64,000 nucleotides of DNA. It comes from Isoetes taiwanensis (Eukaryota; Streptophyta; Lycopodiopsida; Isoetales; Isoetaceae). The position numbers and the translations under genes were made by a program. Below the pieces are notes generated by a model, which saw only the letters and a list, made by a program, of their open reading frames with translations, ran no database searches and was not told the DNA's origin. Below are positions 32,761 through 44,450 of this stretch, in pieces (the stretch's first letter is position 1; each line of letters starts with the position of its first letter). The DNA lies in contig JAJEKV010000013.1 of NCBI GenBank assembly GCA_021234155.1, positions 16,347,877-16,411,876 of the forward strand. The letters run 5' to 3'.

Positions 32761-34237
32761 TGTGACGCTCTCCGAATATATACGGCTTCCGGCCGTATAC
32801 ATACGGGGACTTTCCCCTCCCATGGCAACCATCTCGCCATGAGCAGGGCCCTCCGTCTATCCCGGGCCATCCGTAAAGAGATGCCCGAGTGAAGGACACG
32901 GAGGTGTCATTCGGCCCACGCCTTCAATGGGTCTCCTAAGTCGCGGAAGCGTGAATATATGTTAGCACACAGCATAAATATATATATAAATAACCACCAC
33001 GAAGGGTGACACATCCATCCAAGTACTAGCGGCAAAGAATATGCATCTAATCCTAAGGAAAACACCCCAAACCCTGTGTTCTACCCCGTTCTGGACTCTC
33101 GTGAGGATGAACTCGACGGCTTGGCCCTCAAGAGATCAACAGTAGAGAGATATAACCGGGCGTTGGGGCATAGAACATCGGCTAGGGTTGTCCACTCCAT
33201 CCGCCCCCTCCCGTGCACACTTTGCGGATGGGTCGATTCATGCTATGGCATCACTATAGCCTTAGGAGACCTTGGACTCAAGATATCACCCTTCGAGCCT
33301 ACTCCAGATTCATGAAGCCCCGGGTCCGACGAGGTGTCGTGGAAGCGTCCCCTTCGTGATCGCAGTGGTTCCATGGGTGAGCTAGAGAATACGTGCGCAT
33401 CAGCTTGATTCCATCATCCGCATCCCTTACTTACTCACCCTAAATCTACTCAAAGTGCAAAGGTGCCCCATACGGTCACACCTCTACACCAGGGGAGTGT
33501 CGACCTATACCCGCCCCTCACGTGGCGGACCGGGCCATCGCCTAGTAGGAGTCTCAGGAGCCTTTTATGCTCGTGCAAGACCCCACCCCCACTTCACGTC
33601 CCTTCTCTTTTGCTAAGCCATTCCATAGCATCTACGACCCGGTGGTCTCCTGTACACAGGCCGCATCTAATGGGAAATACAGGGATCAACCTAGGCGTAT
33701 ACTACTAACACGGCTCAGAGGTCTCTACCCCCCCTTATTTCCCCCATTTCTAGAGTAATACTATGCAAAGAATTATCAATCCATGTTTTAAAGAGCAATA
33801 CCAGAATCAGAGATAAAGAGAACTCACCTTTGCAATCAAGGGTTAGTTCCTACAAGTAAAGCACAGAGAGACAGAAGAAATAAACACAGCAAGTGCCCAA
33901 CAGGGGCACTACCCTAGAACATCAAGCTATACTAACCACCCACATGAGTTCCTGCTAGATCCATTATCGTTCGGTATCTCCATCTTCCTTGGACTTGGCG
34001 CTCAGTACTGGACACACAGGTAAGTTGGGCGCTTAGCAAGGGTGGGCGCTCAGTTGCTGCTCCTCTTGGTCGATTATGGGGTCAATTAGGGATAGGGGTC
34101 AAGTTGATGACCCAAATTGGAATTCCCCATGCTGGCCAATCGATTTAGGCCAGATGGCACCTTCCCAAAGCATTAATTAACTTAATTAACCCATTTAGAC
34201 ATTAATTCCCTAATCATAAGTTATTATCCTTAATGAT
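32761..34237 (-). repeat. 5' LTR of element B, outer end truncated
   Basis: Starts TGTGACGCTCTCCG on the plus strand and follows 7049-8500 closely. The similarity stops at about 34237 (CCTTAATGATT). The remaining roughly 150 bases, including the outer LTR terminus, are absent, and LINE sequence begins. Confidence 0.88.
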
Positions 34238-34861
34238 TAAATTAGCATACACCCTTGTCTTGGCCAAGTTAACTCTCATGTTAGTGAATTGGCAGAAAGT
34301 GTCCAAAGCATCCAGGTGGCGTTGCATGTCCTCTGGGGTATATGCGAGCAGGTCAACATCATCAAAGATATATGAGTTGCCGGATGTGGTGCATCAATCG
34401 AGCGCCTCCCCCCCGCCGCCTAGCCATTCTTCTAGCTGGTCAATGTACAAGCCAAGAGAGCCGGGGATAGAGGGCAGCCCCGGCGCACCCCAATGCTACT
34501 AACACTTGGGCTCCCCGAAGCGGTGTGAGACGACCGAGCAAGCCTCCTCAGATAAATCAGATATAGCATTCGCAGTAAGTCGACGGGGTCCCTAGTCTGT
34601 CTCAATCTGTCCCACAACTTATCCCGAGGCACTTTGGTCAAAAGCCTTTTGCGAAATCCACAAAGCAACAAAGACAGATTCTCGGCGTTGATTCCGGCTA
34701 TCCTCTATGAGTGTTCGCAGAGTGAAGATATGGTCAATAGTAGAATGCCGGGGGCGGAAGCCTGCCGGCGTGAGAGCCCGCACTTCTCCATCCTCTGCCC
34801 AAAGTGTCAGTCGCCGCTCAAGAATCCCGGCAAGCAACTTGGCAAAGACAGAACTGACCAT
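34238..34861 (-). pseudogene. LINE reverse transcriptase fragment
   Basis: Minus-strand frames carry non-LTR RT motifs: AGFRPRHSTIDHIFTLRTLI, the Lys-Ala-Phe-Asp block (SQKAFDQS), GVRRGCPLSPALLA, and at 34240-34380 YIFDDVDLLAYT (active-site Asp-Asp) and NMRVNLAKTRV. At least two frameshifts are present, and neither the endonuclease nor a 3' end is attached. It abuts the truncated LTR of element B. Confidence 0.85.
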
Positions 34862-35618
34862 AAAGATGCGAATGCATTGAGACGACAGTACCTGAAGCCT
34901 TTACATAGAATGTACTCGAATATTAACTCATACCTATTGAAGATGGAACTTGAAAACTTGTTTACAATTGTCCTCTATACTATTGACACATCATAACTTT
35001 GCGCAAACCACATTTATAATCTAAATTTCAAAACTGTATGCCCTGAGGAGATATATATGGAAATAAGTCTTTCAATAATGATGTGTTAGAACCTTGGTCT
35101 TGAATCTCCAATCTAAAGATGGAAATTGAATCATTCCTTCATGTCGCCCATCGAATACATGACCAATGTTTCATTCATAGGTAAGTTGTTAAGACAAAAT
35201 GATTTCACATATATGTTGGGAGCAATGAAGTGCACATAGCTCTATCCAAGAATATGTCGTTGCACCAATTTGGCATGACCCCTTGCGCCCGGTTCGTTGC
35301 AGCTGGAAGTGTTCTGTCCTGTGCAGCCATAGCTCATTCAAGACCAACAGAGCAACCATAGCCATAGCTATAGCCATAGCCGATTCAATGGACCAGCCAT
35401 AGCCGATTCAAGATCAACAAAGCTCGGCACAAAGCCAGTCTATATATTCGCCGATTTTTGCGCCAGAACTCCATTTTCAGTTCTGCGCCATAGCTTGATG
35501 CATAGCTTTCCTTGACATCGTGGTGTGTGAAGATATCAAGCATTCTCGAGTTGCAGGGATTGCCCCTAAAACTCAGAAATGCCTCCCTCTTCACATTTCA
35601 TGTAACATCATATTTTGG
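34862..35618. other. Spacer, no gene recognised
   Basis: AT-rich sequence with a short degenerate repeat of ATAGCCATAGC and CCGATTCAAGA units around 35330-35420. Nothing else is identifiable. Confidence 0.5.
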
Positions 35619-35749
35619 GTTTTGTATAGGGAAGAGGAAAATGGGATCCCATTCTAGCGCTGAGGGAGGGGCCCCGCGACCAGCAGTAGCCGAGTGCAGA
35701 TCTCCCGCAGTGCCAGAATGGGAGATCATTTTTCTTTCCCCTACAAAAC
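35619..35749. repeat. Inverted repeat with 49-base arms
   Basis: Arm 35619-35667 (GTTTTGTATAGGGAAG...) is an imperfect reverse complement of 35701-35749 (...TTTCCCCTACAAAAC) around a 33-base loop. Each arm also contains a short palindrome-like ATGGGATCCCAT or its relative. It could be a small foldback element or a hairpin RNA source; nothing decides between them. Confidence 0.65.
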
Positions 35750-36253
35750 AGAAGTTGGAGATGTTTTTTCGCACACAAAGAGCCATTTTGCAAGTTCGTT
35801 AGCAGCAAAAATCAGAGCATCGGTTCATGTTTACCCGTTTATTCCTTTGAAAACTTCTCACATGGTTCCCCCTTAAGTTAACAGGTAATCCAACCCCTGA
35901 TATGGCCGGTGTTCTCATTGAGCTTTGTAAAACATTGAGTACAAATGGATCCCTCACTAGGGATAGATAAATTTGGAAATATGAGCTTTGAATCCAGAGC
36001 ATGATGAAACTGAAGAATACGACATAAAAAATGGTTTAATCCGCCACTTGGTCGATGCAAAGGTAAGAAGACTCGGTGATTGCTCCTCATCGGGAAGAAG
36101 AATCACGCCTTCTTGGGTTTTTGAGGAAGCCCAAGCAAATAGTTGAAGCACGACCCCACGCACTATGGCAACCACAAGCCTTAAACAATCCTGCAGAATC
36201 GAAGCTGAAAGAAAAATAACCCATCAATGAGTTAGATGCCATAGGCAAGAAGA

Positions 36254-36530
36254 CTCGGAGGCTCCAGGGCCACGCCGAGAAAGAAATAACAGCCGACCAA
36301 TCGGGAACCGTCCGCGGAATGACCATCGCGGGAAAAAACAACCGATTAGTGCTGCCTCGGAGGCTACAGCGCCACGCCGAGAAAAAACAATAAATATGAT
36401 CTCGGAGGCAACAGCGCCACGCCGAGAGAATCATGAATAATAAATATTGACTCAGAGGCTACAAAGCCACACCGAGAGAAAACATGAATGATCATTTAGT
36501 CACGGAGGCCACATCTATGCCGAGAAAGAA
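36254..36530 (+). repeat. Tandem hairpin-forming repeat, units of about 45-50 bp
   Basis: Units begin at 36356, 36401, 36451 and 36501, with a related start at 36254. Each has the form CTCGGAGGCTACAGCGCCACGCCGAGA followed by an AT-rich spacer. CTCGG and CCGAG pair within each unit, so every unit can form a small stem. Confidence 0.75.
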
Positions 36531-38972
36531 AGAGATCATAAGAATGAAATGATAAGAACATATGTATTATAAAAAACATAGAATGGAAACCATGGAAGAT
36601 TTAGAGGATGCAGAGCGACCCAAAAATGTGGAAAACAAAGACAGAGATGGTTAACAGACTAAAAAGGAAAAGAAATGGAAAGGGATAATGGGAAAAAGAA
36701 AAACACAGATACGGTCAGATGTAGACAAACTATCAAGGAAGGGAGGGTAAGGGAGCTGGTAAGATAGAGGAGAAGGAAAAAACTAGCTCAAGAGAACGCC
36801 GATGACGAAACAATGAAAAGAGGCTGAATAAATAGGGAGTGCGAAAAGGGGCGTCCCCATCTTAGGAATGTCAGTTCTATTGCTATCGCAATAGAACCGT
36901 GGCATTCCTAGGATGGATCCTATGACAACATCTATGTCGGCCGATAGAAGAGGAACAAATCTCATCCTAGACAAAGAAAGAAAAGAAGCGAGAATGAAAT
37001 ATGTTCGATGAGAAGGGAGAAAATAGACTGCAAGGGTCACTGGAATAACATGAAAGAGAATACACAAATAAGGCTGATGGCAAAAGCGGAACGACCACAA
37101 GTGTGAAGGTACAGAGGGGATGAATCCAGATAAAGGAGGATGAGCGAGCAATAGGATAAACAAGAAGAAGGGGCAAGGAAGGAGTTCCCGAGTACTGGGA
37201 AAGGTTCATCTTGAACAAAGGAGCAACCAAAGCAAATAGAGAAAAAAGGAAGAAAGAGCAAACTAAGGAAAATGGAGCGAAAGGGAAAGCAGAGACGTAA
37301 GGAGCCAAGAGAAGCAGAATGAGCAGGTAAAGCCAGAATCCGAAGAATGGGATGCATACATGAAGGACATAAGAGAACCAATGTCGTGAAAGATGGAAGA
37401 GGAGCATGAAAATAGAAGATGGAATAGAGCAGTAAGAAATGAGAAAGGAACTCATGGAACAACAACCAACAGAGCCATAAACATGACGACATCAACAGAG
37501 TAATGATGGCAATGACTAATGCACCAATAAATACTATACCAACAAAGATTCATAAATCCGAACTATCCTAACTAGCAATAAACAAGGAGCAAGAAGACAA
37601 AGAAATCGAAGAAGGAACTGATGCAACGAAAGGAGTAATAGTATCATCAGAGTTGAACAAAACCACAAGCCAAAGGAAATTAATGAAGGGAACAATGCAT
37701 ACATACTTGAATAGAGCCATATAATGAGAAGCATAAAGTAAAAAGAAGCGCAACCAACCCATAATGGAGCAAGTCAAATCTCATAGAATAAATTGAAAAT
37801 GTGGAATAAAGAAAGGGAGAAACGAGTCCACAAGGATCAGTGGAACAAAATGAAACAGAATGCACAGATGAGGCTAATGTGTCATATGGAGCAAGTGAAA
37901 CAAATCTAAAACGGAGATAACAAAGGGTCAATGCGAAAAAATACAGAAACATAAAAATCAGAGTAAAGAAGGGCAAAAAAATACCCAAATGACAAAAGTA
38001 AAACTGCCTAAAAAACAAACAAACCTATTGACAAACTTGAACAAACCGAAATAAAGGCAAAAAATACGTGCAAAAAATGGAAATCACGGAAAAACAAAGT
38101 AACAACGGGCAAATAGCCCAAGGGATCAGTTATCCATGCGAAGCAAAGCATAAGTGAAACCAGGCAAGTGAACTGAACGTGCAAAAAAAACAAAAATGCA
38201 AAATACGAGAACCATGCTAAATGGATCTTATGCTCATGCATCTGAAGAAAAAGAGTGCCTCAAATATAGGCATAAACCATGTAGAAGTCTCAACGCAGAA
38301 AGGAACTATGTAGAGGGCAATCAAGAACGGGGGAAAAATGAGTAAAGGAGCAAGCAGTACATAAGGCCATCAAGAATACGGGCACAACTAACAACCTTGC
38401 ACAAAGCAACATAGAGAGAGTAAATGGAACATGTCAGGACAAGAGAAACCAAACACCACAATAAAATCAAGGAAGAAAGATGCTCAAAAACGAAATAAGA
38501 AAAAATGAAAACTAGGACAACTCATGCCAATGAGACAAAAGTATAGTAAAAATTACTAAGCACTGACAAATTCATAGAACACATGGGACCACCAGAATGG
38601 ATCATAACCTGCAATCTGGAACGAACCTGTGAGGGCAATACAAAGGAACAACCACGATACCCAAAATATTGAGCACCGTTGACACCATAGCCAAATATAA
38701 TAATGAGTATGCAGGCAAAGGCACTAGAAGCTGGACAAAGTGTCATGGAGTCATTGGAGAAATACAAAACTAATGGAAGTGACGAGGCAAATGAAAATAG
38801 TACCAAATGGAAAATACAAGCACGTCAGAATGAAGAGAGTAGACCATCTGTCACGAAAAAATTCAACAAACCAACCAATCACGTAATGATATAATACGAG
38901 TTAGCAATAACTGTAAATCCCATAAGTGGAGCACGATGAATAATTGGCGCAAATACGACTAAAGAGCAAATA
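36531..38972. other. Purine-rich spacer including the left copy of the 151-bp repeat
   Basis: Apart from the repeat at 36754-36904, no gene is seen. The plus strand is persistently A/G-rich (minus strand T/C-rich), giving long but featureless hydrophobic minus-strand frames near 36.8-38.2 kb. They match no family and have intron-like composition. Confidence 0.5.
36754..36904 (-). repeat. 151-bp direct repeat, left copy, with hairpin and TATA-like motif
   Basis: Matches 41727-41877 without gaps; I count five differences. It contains GTTCTATTGC-TATC-GCAATAGAAC (perfect 10-bp stem), flanked in this copy by GGAATG/CATTCC, which extends the stem. The minus strand reads CTATTTATT followed by a C/T-rich stretch, resembling a promoter and leader. 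Confidence 0.85.
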
Positions 38973-39410
38973 GGAAGGAAGGAAGGAAGGAAGTTTATTT
39001 TAACGCGTCCGCGAGGCCAAAGGCCTATGAGACGGTACATGAAGAGAATAAAAAAAAAGCCAAAACCCCAACACCAAAACAAACAATGTAATCAGACAAG
39101 AGAACCCTACTTAGGGATGAAAACCCCCACTTGGGAGGAAAACCCTAGCAAAGGCTCTCAAATACCATGCCCCGAGAAGAGCAAGTCCGACGGCCGAAAA
39201 TCGCAGGATGTAAGCCAAGCGCTACCATAGGTGATGCAAGTAAATCGATGTAGCGGTGTGTCGAGCATCTAAGATCAGCAGTAATCGCTTCGGACATGGG
39301 CATAAGGCCGGGCATCGCTGGAGGGCATGGTGCTCATCCTCTATCACGTGCATCTCACAACACCGACATATCCTTTCCTCCCCGGGATCCCGCGGCCGCC
39401 ATTCAACCAA
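38973..39410 (-). pseudogene. 5'-truncated LINE 3' end with TTCC-repeat tail
   Basis: The minus-strand frame 39222-39410 carries the C-terminal zinc-knuckle region of plant LINEs, RICRCCEMHVIEDEHHALQRC (Cys-x2-Cys ... His ... Cys). A 3' noncoding part with GGCCTTTGGCCTCGCGGACG follows, and then TTAAAATAAAC and a (TTCC)n tail at 38973-38992. The upstream part is missing. It may be the same family as the RT fragment at 34238-34861. Confidence 0.75.
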
Positions 39411-41726
39411 GCAAAATGTGAAACAACTAAAGTAACATGAGCATAGCAGAGAACAAATATCGAAGGAAGCTGCTGAATATGAAGTATATTTGACCTACCG
39501 AAGGAAAGGGCGAAGGGATACAAGACCATCATATAGCCAAACCACACCAATCCTAGTCAAATATTAAAACACCATGCCCAAACATGTTCACTGGAATGAG
39601 AAAAAATGGAGAAGGTGTTGCAAATATGGAAAACCAACAAAAGAAAATTAAAGAAATAAAGAGAGGGGTTCGACTAGATGGTACTAGAGAAAAATTCAAA
39701 ACAAAGGGATCACCCTAAAACCCCCATATAACAAAATCCAAAAGTGACAAACAACTCAAGAAACTATGTAAAGCAATCACAACACAACGAAACCACGTCG
39801 AGAAAACGAGAAACTATAATTGACATAATAGCTCATTAAACTATGTGAAGCAAGCACCCCTTGTTAATGCGAACTACAGATGTCAGGATAATGGGGCCAT
39901 GGGACATTGGAACCATATCGAGGTAAGGAGAAACAAAGAGAAGAATTTGAGGAATTATGCAACCAAACCAATGTTGATTCGTGACAGTTGATTAACCACC
40001 ATAATGAGCCGCGACTAATAACCGAAAGCACGATGTTAACGTGCCAACCTATGAAATTCACCCTAGTGCTAAGAGGAGGCAAAACATGCATTTGAGGGGC
40101 ATTCCAATCTATAAAACTTGATTTCCAAAAAAGTGCACAACCCATAGTGGTTCATGCAACCTACACAAAGACAGTCAGACGAAATCCATGAATACCAACC
40201 ATCATTATTATGATAAAAACAACATGCAAATGTCGAACAATTCAAGGGCATCGGCGAGAGAAACATGGATGCATCTACGGCACCATCGAACATATGTAAG
40301 GGCCATACAACTCAACGAGGTTAGAAAAATACATATAAGGGACAAACCAACAAACGTAAAGGGATACAATTAAAACAAACGAGGTTAGAAACCATACGAA
40401 GGAGACTTTCAAAGAAGTGGGAAACATATCAAAAGCGATACCTTAAACAGCATTCCAAATATAACCGTGATTCCAACAACGGAAGACTTGGCCTTGCCCA
40501 GGCATGTTACAGTTTTGGCACCCTTAGTCAAAGGACGTTGGAATAGCGCACATGTAGATGCAATAGTAGTCGAAAAGGATCGAATCAAAAAAAGAAGAAC
40601 TGCTGTTAATCCGAGAAGAAACCATGAAAAAATGCTAGCAAAAGAACGCAATGCTAAACGAAACCATACTCTAGCGACACAGAACAATGTGAAGCGATCC
40701 AAGAACCAAGGGCGTGGAACCAACAAGCTTAAAAGAAGCGATATGGAAAACGTCAAAGAGAAAATCCGAAGAACAAAGGAAGGCAAATGACCATTAGAAA
40801 AAATCCAAGGAATAAACTTGTAGGGGAAATGGAGACCCGGTATCTCCAGCCAAGGGAAAGAATAAGGGAAACCAATTCCTAGTATCCCTCCAAAAATCAG
40901 AATAATCGACGAGGTGGAAGCGGGTTTAGATCGGCGGTGATCTTTGCAGCCAGGGATCGATTGAGGAAGGATTTTATTTACAGGCACAAGATCAATACCA
41001 AGGCACAACCAACGCAAAAACCATACTTACTGCTTTGGATCATAAGAATAGAAATGAAAGAAAATGATTATAGCTGACCTCTAAGCCGAATCCGGTTGTA
41101 CACAGAGCTTTTGAACTATATGACCTTCGAGCTGACTAATCTCCTCTCAAACTGCATCCTGCGCTTGCAAATCAAACCGACTTCCAGCACGGTGTGAGGG
41201 AAAGCCATCCCAAAGAGCATTCAATTCAAAGTCGAGCTCCTGATGCCGCCATGTCAAATCGATTCCAAGATGACCTCCAGACCAAACGAAATCTGTTGTG
41301 GTCGCCTCAGCATAGCGTGGCATCAGGAACATCATCCGCCTCTCTCCGAGCTCAACAGGGTACCGGATAGGGATTGTCAGCAAAAAGGCACTCTATCTAG
41401 AGCATGCAGACCCTGGCCATCTGAAGACTCGGGAAGCAACCACGGCAGCCATGCCATGCCCCCAAACATCCTGCCATAATCTCTGCACACCAGCGCAGAT
41501 CATGATGCCATAATCATGATGACATGCAACCAGCGCTCAAATCCACAGGCCAGAGCCCCAACTCGATCCAGATGAAAGGGAAAAATCACAGAGAAAGGGT
41601 TTGACTCTAGAAGGGAAAGGGAAAACTATCAGATCTAAAAAGCTTAACAAAATGATTTGGTAGAAGTAAAGCCTGATTGGATCGAAGCAAATCTGCAGAT
41701 TCAATCCAGTAGAGAAGTGAAGGAGA
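39411..41726. other. Spacer with doubtful minus-strand frames
   Basis: Purine-rich on the plus strand to about 40.8 kb. Minus-strand frames at 40409-41017 (202 residues, very hydrophobic) and 41147-41383 (78 residues, with GIDLTWRHQELDFELNALW) match nothing I recognise. The latter has more protein-like composition and could be an exon or TE fragment. Confidence 0.4.
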
Positions 41727-41877
41727 AGCTGGTAAGACAGAGGAGAAGGAAAAAACTAGCTCAAGAGAACGCCGATAACGAAACAATGAAAAGAGGCTGA
41801 ATAAATAGGGAGTGCGAAAAGGGGCGTCCCCATCCAAGGAATGTCGGTTCTATTGCTATCGCAATAGAACCGTGGCA
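41727..41877 (-). repeat. 151-bp direct repeat, right copy
   Basis: Second copy of 36754-36904. The hairpin is kept, but the match stops at GTGGCA, directly before the copia-end sequence at 41879. It may be part of the 3' LTR of copia element D, or flanking DNA. Confidence 0.85.
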
Positions 41878-41929
41878 CTGTTATTATATGATCATTCCAA
41901 CATTCCCCCTTCATGTAATAACAGTACAA

Positions 41930-42623
41930 TTTATTAATCTCTTTAATTCCATAAATCTTCTTTCAAGTAATATTTTAGTCAGGATATCTGCCAGCTGCAC
42001 AGTGGTACTGACATACATCATCTTAATCAATCCCTGTTCAACAATATCTCTGATAAAATGCAATTCCAGCTCAATGTGTTTAGATTTTTCTCACTGGGTC
42101 TTTTGACATGGCAATGCAACTTATGCTGTCACTGAATACTTCAGTTGCTTGTGGCTGTTCATATCCTAGTTCTAAGAGCAGTCTTCTTTCCCAAACAACT
42201 TCTTTGGCACACAGAGTTGAGCTGCATATTCAGCTTCAGCGCTAGACATAGCAACTAAGTTTTGTTTCTTACTTTTCCAAGCTACAGGAGCTCCTTCAAG
42301 AATCATTAGATACCCTGAAGTAGACCTTCTCTTGTCTAAGCCTCCTCCCCAATCTGCATCACAATAACATTTCAGTTTTAAATCTTCAAAGCAGAAGGTA
42401 ATTCCATCATTCATGGTTCCTTTAAGATATCTCAGCACCCTTTTTGCTGTAAATTGACAATATATGCAACATCTGGTCTAGTGCAGTTCGCTACATAAGA
42501 AAGACAGCCTATTAAAGACCTGTATGGAGTATTTAACATCTCATCCCTTTCAAAATCATCCTTGGGACACATTTTTCCTGATACTTTAGAACTGGTACAA
42601 CAGGTATTTCGCTTATGTTGCAT
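41930..42623 (-). pseudogene. Copia RNase H and end of RT (element D)
   Basis: 42432-42623 covers the end of RT (NTPYRSLIGCLSYVANCTRP, DVAYIV). 42172-42438 gives RYLKGTMNDGITF, KCYCDADWGG, KRRSTSGYLM and AWKSKKQNLVAMSSAEAEY, typical of copia RNase H. The final part around 41930-42020 reads VQLADILTK. Two frameshifts. Confidence 0.88.
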
Positions 42624-43210
42624 TCTTGCATTTTAAATCTTTCAAGCATGCCCTGAATCTGTCCCTTTTGTGAAAGTGTTAGCAACTTGTTCTTCCTGTC
42701 TCTGTGAACCTCAATTCCTAGGAAGGTTTTTAGTTCGCCTAGATATGTCATCATGAATTTATTGTTCAATATTGCCTTGCAACACTCTAAGACCTTTACT
42801 CCTTTTGAAATCATTATGTTATCGTCAACATATAAAGCTATTATGCACCATTCTTTATCAGCTTCATATTTATATAGATTGCCATCATTCTTCAATTTAA
42901 TAAATCCTAGTTCCCTCAAATAACCGTCCATACATTTATACCATTCCCTGGGTGATTGTTTGAGTCCATAAACTGCTCTCTTCAGCTTCCAAACTTTATT
43001 TTCTTTTTCTTCAAATCTGGATGGTGGTCTCATGAAGATTTCCTCTTCTAGCTTAGCATTTAGAAATGCAGTATTAACATTTATATGGTGTATTTCGAGA
43101 TCACATGCATTAGCAATTGCCAGTAGCATTCTTACATTGTCCATCTTTACCAGAGGTGAGAAAGTCTCTTCATAGACCAGCCCCTTCTTTTGTGAAAAGC
43201 CCTGTGCCAC
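42533..43210 (-). pseudogene. Copia reverse transcriptase (element D)
   Basis: 225 residues with AQGFSQKKGLVYEETFSPLV, INVNTAFLNAKLEEEIFMRP, VYGLKQSPREWYKCMD and the active site IALYVDDNIMIS. This is the RVT_2 type. The upstream part is in other frames. Confidence 0.93.
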
Positions 43211-43833
43211 TAAACAAGCTTTGTACTTTTACTATCTGCCCCTGTTTTTAATTTGAATATCCATTTATTACCCACTATATTTTTTCCTTCTGGCATATCC
43301 ACCACTTCAAAAGTTTATGTCCTTCTAAGTGAGTTCATTTTATCTTGCATGGCTTTAAGCCATTGTACTTTATCATGTGCCATTAGTACCTCAGCATAAT
43401 TCTTAGGAACCTTAGGATCTAAATGCATCAAAATTTCAAACAAGCAGTTTAACTCACCTTCATTTCCTTGGAGTCTTCTGCTTCTTCCATGTTCGTCTCT
43501 TCCGTATATGCTTGCATCAGTTCTTATCTCCTCTTGCAGCCTTTGACCTTCAGATCCTTTTCTTTTCCCTGTTCCTGTACAAATGACTCAGCCTTACTTT
43601 CATGTGATTCCTCCTCATCATCTTGATTGTCTGCAGCAAATAATTGATCAGTATTATTTGTAACAGTACTCTCTAAATTTGTTTCAGTACTTTCACATTT
43701 AACAGTCTGAACATTATCATTTACTTTTGGCACCACATCTCTGCTTACAATTACCCTTCTTTTGCTTGGTTCAAACAATCTATATGCCTTTCATTGCTCA
43801 TCGTAACCAATCATATAGGTTATCAATGCTCTA
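43211..43833 (-). pseudogene. Integrase-RT linker region (element D)
   Basis: Broken frames between integrase and RT. 43524-43778 is an acidic, Ser/Glu-rich segment with FEPSKRRVIVSRDVVP, the usual sequence after the copia integrase core. The rest reads in pieces only. Confidence 0.6.
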
Positions 43834-44438
43834 TCATCCAGTTTGTTTTCCCAGCTCATCTGGCATATGGGCAAAAGCCAAACAACCATATGCTCTTAAC
43901 CTGTCATAGGAAGGAGCTTTGCCAGACCACAACATTTCTGGTACAGTACCTTTTGTACTTATAGATGGAAGAATATTTTGCACATATACAACAGCTTTGA
44001 CTGCCTCATCCCAAAGAAAATTTGGTAACACAGAGTATTTTAACATACTTCTTACAGCATTCAGTATCGTCCTGTTCTTACGTTCTGCAATCCCATTTTG
44101 TTGTGGGGAGTATCTGCAAGTAAGTTGTCTTTTGATTCCCTTATTCCTGCAAAACATCTTAAATTCATTCGAAATGAACTCACCTCCCCTGTCAGAGCAT
44201 AAGGTTCTGATTTTCCTTCTAGTTTCAGCCTCTACTTCACTCACGTATAGGCAGAATCCTTAGTTCTCAGACAATATACTTTAGTTTTTCTACTGAAGTC
44301 ATCAATTAATGTCATGAAATATCTTTTACCTGATAGACTTGTGACGTTCAGTGGTCCACACAGATCGGTGTGAACTAAATCTAGAACCCCTTTTGCCCTT
44401 TTGTGTGATGCTGTGTTTTCCAAGGATGCAGCCAGCAC
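43834..44438 (-). pseudogene. Copia integrase (element D)
   Basis: 44241-44438 carries LVHTDLCGPLNVTSLSGKRY with the first Asp and YFMTLIDDFSRKTKV. 43834-44244 carries LCSDRGGEFISNEFK with the second Asp and PQQNGIAERKNRTILNAVRS with the Glu. Then LPNFLWDEAVKAVVY and YDRLRAYGCLAFAHMP. A frameshift at about 44240 splits it. Confidence 0.9.
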
Positions 44439-44450
44439 ATATAAAATCTT

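Larger units (their letters stand above)
7049..34237 (-). mobile_element. Element B: histone-carrying Ty3/gypsy retrotransposon, minus strand, interrupted by element A
   Basis: On the minus strand the order is truncated 5' LTR (32761-34237), PBS, ORF1 with an H3 fold, ORF2 (H2A-like), ORF3 (H2B-like), gag, protease, RT, RNase H, integrase with a chromodomain-like tail, noncoding 3' part, polypurine tract, 3' LTR (7049-8660). Element A is inserted in the 3' noncoding part, so B continues on both sides of it (8661-9154 and 22374-32760). Without A it was about 14 kb. The outer roughly 150 bp of the 5' LTR is missing and replaced by LINE sequence, so no target duplication can be checked. RT and ORF2 are open for long stretches; ORF1, ORF3 and the protease region are broken. 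Confidence 0.9.

Noticed and set aside
7040-34250. Inverted match TATGCTAAT/ATTAGCATA at the outer flanks of element B
   Set aside because: Only nine bases and inverted, so not a target duplication; the right LTR end is missing anyway.
36783-38241. Several long minus-strand hydrophobic frames
   Set aside because: They overlap in different frames, are Phe/Leu/Ser-rich from T/C-rich DNA, and match nothing; noncoding.
40409-41017. 202-residue minus-strand frame with many hydrophobic residues
   Set aside because: Composition follows from the purine-rich plus strand; no motif, and no homologue recognised.
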